From contig NZ_JBOBFV010000003.1 in the NCBI RefSeq assembly GCF_050587365.1, positions 124,001 through 188,000 on the forward strand: a stretch of DNA of 64,000 nt, given 5' to 3'. The DNA comes from Plantibacter auratus. Its GTDB lineage: Bacteria > Actinomycetota > Actinomycetes > Actinomycetales > Microbacteriaceae. This document shows, piece by piece, positions 7,844-14,681 of this stretch (positions are counted from its first letter, which is position 1; every line of letters begins with the position of its first letter). The notes below the pieces were generated by a model. It saw only the letters and a program-made list of their open reading frames with translations. It was not told where the DNA came from and did no database searches. The translations under genes were made by a program, and so were the position numbers.

Positions 7844-8518
7844 TCAGCAGAAGTCGGCGAAGATCCGCCGTGGGTGCCGCTCGTCCGTGTTGTCCACGAG
7901 GGCGGTCGCCCGCGCGGTCGGGTCGTCGTCCTTGCGGTAGAGCGCCTGCCCGCCCACGTAGCGCGCGTTGGACGGCGCCGTCGGGTCGCCGTCGACGCCG
8001 AGGCGCTCGTGCAGCCGCTCGTAGGCCGTCGCCATCGGGACGTCGAGCCAGACCGACGCATGCCAGAGGCCGCGGAGCTCGGGACGGTTCAGGAAGACGC
8101 CGTCGACGATGAGGACGGCGTCCTGCGGGCCGGTCGTCCAACGCAAGGGAGCGCCGACGTCGCGCTGCTCGTCGAACCCGACGAGTTGGAAGCCGGCGCT
8201 GCCCGCCAGGCGGAAGGGTTCGACGAGCACCCGGCGGAACATCGAATAGTCGAACGAGTCGAGCCAGTAGCCCTCGGCCGAGTCCCGCCCCCGCGCGTAC
8301 CGTTCCTCGCGAGGACGGTGGAAGTCGTCGATCGAGGCACGGAACACCGCGCGTCCGGCCTCGTCGAACACCTCGGCCAGTCCGTCGGCGAACGCCGCCG
8401 TGCCGGAGCCGCTGACGCCGTCCACCGCGATGAGGGTGCGGCCTCGTGGGTAGTCCCGCTGGAACTGGTCTCGCAGCTGCCGGAGCAACTCGATCCGTGG
8501 TGTCGTGACGAGCTTCAT
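7844..8518 (-). CDS. Uridine kinase-like P-loop protein with an altered Walker A, 224 aa
   Basis: The layout is that of the uridine kinase/phosphoribulokinase-like fold: a beta strand LIAVDGVSGSG, then SIDDFHRPREER (the Asp-Asp-Phe-His motif of uridine kinases), a Trp/Tyr-rich WLDSFDY segment, and the strand DAVLIVDGVFLNRPEL. The phosphate loop reads GVSGSGTAAFA, where the usual Lys before Ser/Thr is absent. Nucleotide binding or catalysis may therefore be altered. The gene is transcribed divergently from the MutY gene with only 38 bases between the starts. The substrate is unknown. Confidence 0.75.
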   Translation of the reverse strand: MKLVTTPRIELLRQLRDQFQRDYPRGRTLIAVDGVSGSGTAAFADGLAEVFDEAGRAVFRASIDDFHRPREERYARGRDSAEGYWLDSFDYSMFRRVLVEPFRLAGSAGFQLVGFDEQRDVGAPLRWTTGPQDAVLIVDGVFLNRPELRGLWHASVWLDVPMATAYERLHERLGVDGDPTAPSNARYVGGQALYRKDDDPTARATALVDNTDERHPRRIFADFC

Positions 8519-8556
8519 GGCGCCGAGCCTACCCGCGCGGATCGTAGGCTGGTGCG
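8519..8556. promoter_or_regulatory. Divergent pair of predicted -10 boxes
   Basis: Minus strand TAGGCT (8531-8526) lies 7 bases before the ATG of the uridine-kinase-like gene. Plus strand TAGGCT (8545-8550) lies 6 bases before the GTG of the MutY gene. Two identical hexamers thus face away from each other 13 bp apart, and both predict leaderless mRNAs. Upstream promoter elements would have to overlap. Confidence 0.5.
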
Positions 8557-9441
8557 GTGCCGCCCGAACCCTCCGACCTCGCCCCGCTCGTGACGGGATG
8601 GTTCCGCACCAACGCGCGCGACCTCCCGTGGCGACGCCCGGGGTTCCCCGCCTGGGGCACGCTCGTGTCGGAGTTCATGCTCCAGCAGACGCAGGTCAGC
8701 CGGGTGATCCCGCGGCTCGAGGAGTGGCTCGGGCGCTGGCCGACGCCCGCCGACCTGGCGGCCGAACCACCGGCCGAAGCCGTCCGCGCCTGGGGCCGAC
8801 TCGGCTATCCGCGCCGAGCGCTCTGGCTCCATGCGGCGGCCACCCAGATCGCCGAACGGCACGACGGCATCGTCCCGTCGGACGTGGATCAGCTCCTGGC
8901 ACTCACCGGCATCGGCGACTACACCGCTCGCGCCGTCGCCGTCTTCGCCTACGGGGACCGGCACCCGGTAGTGGACACGAACACCCGACGGGTCATCGCC
9001 CGAGCCGTCCGCGGCCAAGGCGAGCCCGGCCCACCGAACGCCAAGGCGGACCTCCCCGCCATGGAGGCGCTCCTGCCGGAGTCCCGCTCGGAGGCAGCCG
9101 TCTTCAACGCCGGGCTGATGGAGATCGGCGCGGTGGTCTGCACGGCTCGAGCACCGCGGTGCGAGGAGTGTCCGCTCCGCGAGGTGTGCGCGTGGCGCGC
9201 GGCGGGATACCCGGCCTACGACGGACCGGTCAAGACGAAGCAGAAGCAGTTCGCGGGCAGCGACCGACAGGTCCGGGGCATCATCATGGCCGAGCTCCGC
9301 TCGACCCACCGCTCACTGACGGACGAGGAGCTCCGGGCGCTCTGGCCCGACGGCGAGCAGTTCGACCGCGCACTCGCCGGACTGGTCGCCGACCGTCTCG
9401 CGGTGCGCGTCGACGGCGGGTACACGCTCCCCCACGACTGA
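8557..9441 (+). CDS. mutY: A/G-specific adenine glycosylase (MutY), 294 aa
   Basis: Removes adenine mispaired with 8-oxoguanine. Seen in order: EFMLQQTQV with the catalytic Glu, the helix-hairpin-helix LTGIGDYTA, VVDTNTRRV with the catalytic Asp, and a [4Fe-4S] cluster motif C-x6-C-x2-C-x5-C in VCTARAPRCEECPLREVC. The C-terminal part is only about 60 residues and does not look like the full NUDIX-type recognition domain of E. coli MutY, as is usual for short actinobacterial forms. The GTG at 8557 is supported by the -10 box 6 bases upstream. The stop codon is followed directly by an 18-bp tandem repeat. Confidence 0.92.
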   Translation: MPPEPSDLAPLVTGWFRTNARDLPWRRPGFPAWGTLVSEFMLQQTQVSRVIPRLEEWLGRWPTPADLAAEPPAEAVRAWGRLGYPRRALWLHAAATQIAERHDGIVPSDVDQLLALTGIGDYTARAVAVFAYGDRHPVVDTNTRRVIARAVRGQGEPGPPNAKADLPAMEALLPESRSEAAVFNAGLMEIGAVVCTARAPRCEECPLREVCAWRAAGYPAYDGPVKTKQKQFAGSDRQVRGIIMAELRSTHRSLTDEELRALWPDGEQFDRALAGLVADRLAVRVDGGYTLPHD

Positions 9442-9580
9442 CCGGTCCCTCAGCCCCACCCGGTCCCTGAGCCCCACCCGGTCCCTGAGCCCCACCTGGT
9501 CCCTGAGCTTGTCGAAGGGCGCACGTCGACAGGCTCAGAGACTGGATGAAGGAATCCCGGTCCCTGAGCCTGTCGAAGGG
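9442..9580. repeat. 18-bp tandem repeat and GAGCCTGTCGAAGGG-type inverted repeats
   Basis: Three 18-base units of the form CCGGTCCCTGAGCCCCAC (9442-9459, 9460-9477, 9478-9495, first with one change) start immediately after the mutY stop. A fourth diverges into CCTGAGCTTGTCGAAGGG (9502-9519). An inverted partner TCGACAGGCTCAG lies at 9526-9538, and another direct copy at 9559-9580. The CCTGAGCCTGTCGAAGGG core is, from memory, a dispersed repeat found in many high-GC genomes. The block fills the space between the convergent mutY and rbfA genes. Confidence 0.85.
9503..9538. terminator. Hairpin in the mutY/rbfA convergent gap
   Basis: CTGAGCTTGTCGA (9503-9515) pairs with TCGACAGGCTCAG (9526-9538) over 13 positions with one G-T wobble or mismatch, enclosing a 10-base loop. 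Its place between two convergent genes fits a bidirectional terminator formed by the repeat. No U-run is present. Confidence 0.45.
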
Positions 9581-9594
9581 CTGGTGCGAGGTGT

Positions 9595-10032
9595 CTAGTC
9601 CTCGGCGTCCACGTCGCGAGGCTTGACGTAGGGGTCCTCGTCGCCGGCGTAGGCGGCACCGGCGGCAAGCCCGGCCACCTCGGTGTCGCGGTTCTTCGCC
9701 TCGCGCAGCAGGTCTTCGATGTGCTGCGCGTTCTCCGGGATCGCGTCCAGGAAGAAGTCGAGGCTCGGGGTCAGCCGGGTGTTGATGTTGCGGCCGATCT
9801 CGGCACGCAGCAGGCCCTTGGCGGACTCGAGCGCGGCCGAGGTGTCGGCGCGTTCCTCGTCGGAGCCGTACACCGTGTAGAACACGTTCGCGTGCTGGAG
9901 GTCGCCGGTCACCTGTACGTCGGTGATCGTCACGAAGCCGAGCCGCGGGTCGCGGATGCCCTTGTCGAGCCGTTTGGCGATGACTTCCTTGATGCGGTCC
10001 GCCAACTTGCGGGCCCTGGGGTTCTCTGCCAT
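9595..10032 (-). CDS. rbfA: 30S ribosome-binding factor A (RbfA), 145 aa
   Basis: A small KH-fold protein needed for late 16S rRNA maturation. The family signature is clear in LADRIKEVIAKRLDKGIRDPRLG, the strand VTITDVQVTGDLQHANVFYTVYG, and the later L-R-x-x-I-x-x-x-x-x-x-R-x-x-P-x-L-x-F segment. The ATG at 10032 has AGGAGG 7 bases upstream; an in-frame upstream extension lacks similarity. The C-terminal 30 residues are acidic and less conserved. It lies 118 bases downstream of infB in the usual order. Confidence 0.95.
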   Translation of the reverse strand: MAENPRARKLADRIKEVIAKRLDKGIRDPRLGFVTITDVQVTGDLQHANVFYTVYGSDEERADTSAALESAKGLLRAEIGRNINTRLTPSLDFFLDAIPENAQHIEDLLREAKNRDTEVAGLAAGAAYAGDEDPYVKPRDVDAED

Positions 10033-10150
10033 CTCGTCCTCCTCTGATGACCGTCGGGCGGAGGGCCGTCCGACGGATGCTGCACACACAATACAAGCAG
10101 GAATCCCCGCCGCCCTCCCGGAGGAGGACGACGGGGACCGGCCGAGCGGA

Positions 10151-12910
10151 CTAGCCGCGCGGCTTCTCCTTCATTTCGATCGTCTCGATCTCGTCGCCGA
10201 TCTGGATGTCGTTGAACTTGCCGAGACCGATACCGGCCTCGAAGTCCGTACGCACCTCGGTGACGTCGTCCTTGAACCGACGCAGCGATTCGATCGCCAG
10301 GCTGTCGCCGACCACGACGCCGTCGCGGATGACCCGCGCCTTGGCGTTCCTCGTGATCGTGCCCGAGCGGACGATGACACCCGCGATGTTGCCGAACTTG
10401 GAGGAACGGAACACCTCGCGGATCTCGGCGACACCGGACTGGACCTCTTCGTACTCGGGCTTGAGCATGCCGGTGAGGCTCTGCTCGACGTCCTCGAGTG
10501 CGTTGTAGATGACCGAGTAGAACCGGACGTCCACACCCTCACGGGCCGCACGCTCGCGGGCCTTCGGGTCGGGGCGCACGTTGAACCCGATGATGATCGC
10601 GTTGTCGATCGTGGCGAGGTTGACGTCGGACTCGGTGACCGCACCGACACCGCGGTGGATGATCCGCAGCTGCACGCTGTCGTCGACGTCGATCTTGAGC
10701 AGCGACTCCTCGAGTGCCTCGACGGCACCGGAGACGTCACCCTTGATGATGAGGTTGAGCGACTCGACCTTGCCCTCTTCGAGTGCACGGGTGAAGTCCT
10801 CGAGCGAGATGCGCTTGCGAGCCTTGGCCAGAGCGGCGTTGCGCTCCGCGGCTTCACGCTTCTCGGCGATCTGACGCGCGGTGCGGTCCTCCTCGGTGAC
10901 GAGGAAGGTGTCGCCGGCCCGAGGAACACTCGAGAGGCCCTGCACCTGGACGGGACGCGAGGGACCCGCCTCGGCGACGGTGTCGCCGTTCTCGTCGACC
11001 ATCGCACGGACGCGGCCGTAGGCCGTACCGGCGACGATCGCGTCACCGACGCGGAGCGTACCCGACTGGATGAGGACGGTCGCGACGGAACCGCGGCCTT
11101 TGTCGAGCTTGGCCTCGATGGCCACACCGCGTGCATCCTTGTTCGGGTTGGCGCGCAGGTCGAGACCGGCGTCCGCGGTGAGCAGCACGGCGTCGAGGAG
11201 GTCCTTGATGCCGGTGCCGGCACGAGCCGAGACGTCGACGAACATGACGTCTCCGCCGTACTCCTCGGCGACGAGGCCGTATTCGGTCAGCTGCTGGCGC
11301 ACCTTGGCCGGGTTGGCGTCGGGCTTGTCCACCTTGTTGACCGCGACGACGATCGGCACGTTGGCCGCCTGCGCGTGGTTCAAGGCCTCCACCGTCTGCG
11401 GCATGATGCCGTCGTCGGCCGCGACCACGAGGATCGCAATGTCGGTGACCTGCGCACCACGAGCACGCATGGCGGTGAACGCCTCGTGACCCGGGGTGTC
11501 GATGAAGGTGATCGGACGCTCGATGCCCTCGTGCTCCGCGACGACCTGGTACGCACCGATGTGCTGCGTGATGCCACCGGCCTCGCCGGCGACGACGTTC
11601 GCGTTGCGGATGGCGTCGAGGAGGCGCGTCTTACCGTGGTCGACGTGACCCATGACGGTGACCACGGGAGGACGGATGGCGAGGTCCTCGTCGGACTCGT
11701 CCTCCAGCTCCTGGTCGAGGTCGATGTCGAAGCCCTCGAGGAGCTCCCGGTCCTCGTCCTCGGGCGAGACCATCTGGATCTTGTAGCCGAGCTCGGAACC
11801 GAGCACGTCGAAGGTCGCCTCGTCGAGCGACTCCGTCGCCGTCGCCATCTCACCGAGGTGGAACAGCACGGTGACGAGGTTGCCGGGGCTGGCGTCGATC
11901 TTGTCGGCGAAGTCCGAGATGGACGCGCCACGACGCAGACGGATGATGGTGTTGCCGTCGCCGCGGGGGACGCTCACGCCGCCGAGCGACGGGGCTTCCC
12001 GCAGCTCGAACTCGGCCCTCTTCGTCCGCTTCGACTTCCGTGCCTTGCTCTTGCCGCCACCGCGACCGAAGGCACCTGCGGTACCACCGCCGGGTCCGCG
12101 ACCACGACCGCCGCCGCCACCGGGGCGACCCGCGAATCCACCGGCGGGTGCACCACCGGGGGCACCACCGGGACGGAAACCGCCACCGGCGCCACCGGGA
12201 CGGAAGCCGCCGCCACCGGCGGGACGACCTGCGCCACCCGGACGACCGGGGCCACCGGGACGCTGACCCTGACCGACGCCCGGACGGGGCGAGCCGGGGC
12301 GCGGAGCCTGCGGACGCGGGATGTTGCTGGGGTTCGGACGCTGACCCATGCCCTGAGCCGCTGCGAACGGGTTGTTCCCCGGACGCGGCGTGCCGGTCGG
12401 GCGCTGGCCCATGCCCTGCGAGGACGCGAACGGGTTGTTCCCCGGACGCGGAGCACCGGGACGGGGGCCGCCCGGCTTCGCGGCGTCGCCGGAGGGCGAG
12501 TCGCCGGCGGCCGGAGCCGCGGGTGCCGCCGGAGCAGCAGCTGCGGGTGCCTCCGCCGCAGGGGCGGGGGCGGCCGGAGCCTTCGGGCCTGGGGCGGCCT
12601 GCTTCGGCGCAGGCGCAGCGGGCGCCTCGGCCTTGGGGGCGGGTGCCGCGGGGGCCGGAGCCTTGGGAGCGGCGGGACCCGGGGTCGGAGCGCCGGGCGT
12701 GGCCGGTCGCTTCGCCGGGGCGGCGGGGGCGGCTGACGCCTTCGCGCCCTCGGCCTCGAGGGCCGCGCGCAGCTTGCGGGCCACCGGTGGTTCGATACTG
12801 GAAGACGGTCCCTTGACGAACTCGCCCAATTCCTTGAGCTTCGCCATGGCGATCTTGCTGTCTACTCCGAGTTCGGATGCGATCTCGTGTACACGTGGTT
12901 TTGCAGCCAC
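10151..12910 (-). CDS. infB: Translation initiation factor IF-2, 919 aa
   Basis: The GTPase that places initiator tRNA on the 30S subunit. An N-terminal IF2_N helix bundle (MAAKPRVHEIASELGVDSK, about 1-54) is followed by a Pro/Ala/Gly then Gly/Arg-rich linker to about residue 295. A second IF2_N-like region precedes the G domain, which has GHVDHGKT at about 419, DTPGHEAF, and NKVDKPD, all intact. Domains II-IV follow to the C-terminus. The low-complexity linker is typical of actinobacteria. The GTG at 12910 has AGGAGA 6 bases upstream. The 287 bases between ylxR and infB are unusually long for this operon and contain stem-loops. Confidence 0.97.
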   Translation of the reverse strand: MAAKPRVHEIASELGVDSKIAMAKLKELGEFVKGPSSSIEPPVARKLRAALEAEGAKASAAPAAPAKRPATPGAPTPGPAAPKAPAPAAPAPKAEAPAAPAPKQAAPGPKAPAAPAPAAEAPAAAAPAAPAAPAAGDSPSGDAAKPGGPRPGAPRPGNNPFASSQGMGQRPTGTPRPGNNPFAAAQGMGQRPNPSNIPRPQAPRPGSPRPGVGQGQRPGGPGRPGGAGRPAGGGGFRPGGAGGGFRPGGAPGGAPAGGFAGRPGGGGGRGRGPGGGTAGAFGRGGGKSKARKSKRTKRAEFELREAPSLGGVSVPRGDGNTIIRLRRGASISDFADKIDASPGNLVTVLFHLGEMATATESLDEATFDVLGSELGYKIQMVSPEDEDRELLEGFDIDLDQELEDESDEDLAIRPPVVTVMGHVDHGKTRLLDAIRNANVVAGEAGGITQHIGAYQVVAEHEGIERPITFIDTPGHEAFTAMRARGAQVTDIAILVVAADDGIMPQTVEALNHAQAANVPIVVAVNKVDKPDANPAKVRQQLTEYGLVAEEYGGDVMFVDVSARAGTGIKDLLDAVLLTADAGLDLRANPNKDARGVAIEAKLDKGRGSVATVLIQSGTLRVGDAIVAGTAYGRVRAMVDENGDTVAEAGPSRPVQVQGLSSVPRAGDTFLVTEEDRTARQIAEKREAAERNAALAKARKRISLEDFTRALEEGKVESLNLIIKGDVSGAVEALEESLLKIDVDDSVQLRIIHRGVGAVTESDVNLATIDNAIIIGFNVRPDPKARERAAREGVDVRFYSVIYNALEDVEQSLTGMLKPEYEEVQSGVAEIREVFRSSKFGNIAGVIVRSGTITRNAKARVIRDGVVVGDSLAIESLRRFKDDVTEVRTDFEAGIGLGKFNDIQIGDEIETIEMKEKPRG

Positions 12911-12925
12911 AATTCTCCTGTCTGA

Positions 12926-12949
12926 GCTTGCACCCAGGCAGGGGCAAGC
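12926..12949 (-). promoter_or_regulatory. Stem-loop in the infB leader
   Basis: GCTTGC (12926-12931) and GCAAGC (12944-12949) form a 6-bp stem with possible inner CC/GG pairs. It starts 15 bases before the infB GTG, next to the Shine-Dalgarno, and could influence initiation. No regulatory class was recognised. Confidence 0.3.
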
Positions 12950-13054
12950 GTTAGTGGTGGACGGTGCTCATTTCGAGCCGCTCATGAGTTGTCCATTAGC
13001 CGTTCAGCCTGTTCTCTCGGAATGCCGCACCCGGGTGGGGCGGCAGCAGGATGG

Positions 13055-13073
13055 AGGCCCGGGATCCGGGCCT
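13055..13073 (-). other. GC-rich hairpin between ylxR and infB
   Basis: AGGCCCGG and CCGGGCCT form a perfect 8-bp stem with a 3-base loop. It lies in the middle of the 287-base spacer. It may attenuate read-through from nusA-ylxR or be an RNA processing point; the sequence does not decide. No open frame of convincing codon use was found in the spacer. Confidence 0.4.
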
Positions 13074-13197
13074 GATACCTGCGGTGGGAAGCACGGTGTG
13101 CGCCGGAGCGCTCTCGCGTGCACTCACCATCGTACACCCCGACCCTGGGTGCGGGCTCACCACCGGATCGTGAGCGGGTCGTTCCAGCCCGACGACG

Positions 13198-13467
13198 TCA
13201 TTCAGCCGTCGGCGCGGCCGGTTCCGCCGACACGAAGGCCCGGACCGCCGACGCGTCGGGTCCCGTGGTCAGTCTGAGCGCCCTCGTGAACGCCCGACGC
13301 TGCACCGCCTGGTCGACGCACGCCGACGTCGGGTGCACCCAGGATCCGCGACCCGGCAGGCGCGCCGCGGCGTCGGGGACGAGCGCCCCCTCGACCGCGA
13401 CGACGCGCAGCAGTGCCGAGCGCGGCTCGCGACGGCGACAGCCGACGCAGGTCCGCACCGGTTCCAT
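13198..13467 (-). CDS. ylxR: YlxR (DUF448) RNA-binding protein, 89 aa
   Basis: Begins MEPVRTCVGCRRREPRSALLRVV, the characteristic TCVGCR...R-x-x-L-x-R motif of YlxR, followed by the conserved GRGSWVHP segment. It is a small nucleic-acid-binding protein encoded between nusA and infB in most bacteria; in Bacillus it affects transcription of many genes. It starts 5 bases after the nusA stop codon, so it is translated from the same message. Confidence 0.93.
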   Translation of the reverse strand: MEPVRTCVGCRRREPRSALLRVVAVEGALVPDAAARLPGRGSWVHPTSACVDQAVQRRAFTRALRLTTGPDASAVRAFVSAEPAAPTAE

Positions 13468-13472
13468 CCGGC

Positions 13473-14474
13473 TCAGTCCGACTCGAGGATCGAGTCCGGC
13501 TGGATGTCGATCTTGGCGCCGGTGAGCTTGGCGGCGAGACGGGCGTTCTGCCCCTCCTTGCCGATCGCGAGCGACAGCTGGTAGTCCGGCACGAGCGCCC
13601 GGACGGCCTTCAGTGACTGGTCGATGACGTACGAGCTCGTGACCTTGGCCGGCGAGAGCGCGTTCGCGACGAACGTCGGCAGGTCGGGCGAGTAGTCGAC
13701 GATGTCGATCTTCTCGGCACCCAGCTCGTCGGTGACCGCGCGGACACGACGCCCGAGCTCACCGATGCAGGCGCCCTTGGCGTTGATGCTCGGGTCGTTC
13801 GCCTTCACCGCGATCTTGGTCCGGTGTCCGGCCTCGCGAGCAAGCGAGACGATCTCGACGATGCCGGATGCGATCTCCGGGACCTCCAAGGCGAACAGCT
13901 TCCGTACGAGTCCGGGGTGGGTGCGCGAGACGGTGATCTGCGGACCCTTGAGGCCCTTCGTCACGCTCGTCACGTACACGCGGATGCGCGCACCGTGCGG
14001 ATACTCCTCACCGGCCACCTGCTCCTCGGGCGGAAGGATCGCCTCGATGGTGCCGAGGTCGACGTGGATCATGCGCGGATTCGGGCCCTGCTGGATGACG
14101 CCCGCGATGATGTCGCCCTCGCGACCCTTGAACTCACCGAGGACGGCGTCGTCCTGGATGTCGCGGAGCCGCTGGAAGATGACCTGCTTCGCGGCGAAGG
14201 CGGCGATGCGGCCGAAGTCGTCCGGCGTGCTCTCGGCCTCACCGATCAGGACACCCTCGTCGTCGAACTCGGGCACGAACACCCCGACGTGGCCGGTCTT
14301 GCGGTCGAGCTGGACCCGGGCCGCCGGGACGTCGCCGCGCGCGGTGGTGTCGGTACCCTCGGTGCTCTTCAGGTACGCACTCAGGATGGCCTGCTCGATG
14401 ATCACGACGAGCTCCTCGAACGGGATCTCCTTCTCGCGTTCGATCGACTTCAACAAACCGAGATCGATGTCCAT
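13473..14474 (-). CDS. nusA: Transcription termination/antitermination protein NusA, 333 aa
   Basis: Binds RNA polymerase and RNA to control pausing and termination. The N-terminal domain starts MDIDLGLLKSIEREKEIPFEEL. An S1 domain (about 110-180) is followed by KH domains with KANDPSINAKGACIGELGRR and LSLAIGKEGQNARLAAKLTG. It ends at 333 residues, as in actinobacteria, without the acidic repeats of E. coli NusA. A GAGGAGG lies 9 bases before the ATG. rimP, commonly just upstream of nusA, is not present between it and the divergent kinase gene. Confidence 0.97.
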   Translation of the reverse strand: MDIDLGLLKSIEREKEIPFEELVVIIEQAILSAYLKSTEGTDTTARGDVPAARVQLDRKTGHVGVFVPEFDDEGVLIGEAESTPDDFGRIAAFAAKQVIFQRLRDIQDDAVLGEFKGREGDIIAGVIQQGPNPRMIHVDLGTIEAILPPEEQVAGEEYPHGARIRVYVTSVTKGLKGPQITVSRTHPGLVRKLFALEVPEIASGIVEIVSLAREAGHRTKIAVKANDPSINAKGACIGELGRRVRAVTDELGAEKIDIVDYSPDLPTFVANALSPAKVTSSYVIDQSLKAVRALVPDYQLSLAIGKEGQNARLAAKLTGAKIDIQPDSILESD

Positions 14475-14486
14475 CGATGGCCTCCT

Positions 14487-14672
14487 CTATTCAACTGGTG
14501 GTGCCGCGGCAAGACGTGCAGCGGCACGACGGGCATGCTGCTGCCGTGCTGCCGAACCCGTCTGTCTACGGTACCGGATGCCGAGGGGTACGTCATCCAC
14601 CCAGCTGGGAAGCCGCCGCGCGTCCTCGAGGGTCCCGCTCCCGGCTCGACCGTGTCTCGGGGCGGGTGACAT
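14487..14672 (-). CDS. Possible small protein upstream of nusA, 61 aa
   Basis: An open frame from ATG 14672 to TAG 14487 ends 12 bases before the nusA ATG, so the nusA Shine-Dalgarno follows its stop directly. The product is basic with a Trp-Val-Asp-Asp, then GIRYRRQTGSAARQQHARRAA. The third codon positions are less GC-rich than in neighbouring genes and no Shine-Dalgarno precedes it. It may be a real leader-like gene or a chance frame. It is not RimP: it is far too short and lacks any similarity. Confidence 0.35.
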   Translation of the reverse strand: MSPAPRHGRAGSGTLEDARRLPSWVDDVPLGIRYRRQTGSAARQQHARRAAARLAAAPPVE

Positions 14673-14675
14673 GAT
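14670..14675 (+). promoter_or_regulatory. Predicted -10 box (leaderless) for the 14682 kinase
   Basis: CATGAT ends 6 bases before the ATG at 14682. A 10-bp palindrome ATTGGCCAAT (14674-14683) overlaps the start and could be an operator or chance. The same CATGAT-6-ATG layout occurs at the Lrp gene. Confidence 0.35.
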
Positions 14676-14681
14676 TGGCCA

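Noticed and set aside
9923..12736. A 937-codon plus-strand frame opposite infB
   Set aside because: It has low-complexity composition without domains, and lies entirely antisense to a complete infB.
12911..13197. A hidden gene between ylxR and infB
   Set aside because: No frame shows the local codon bias, a Shine-Dalgarno and a plausible product together.
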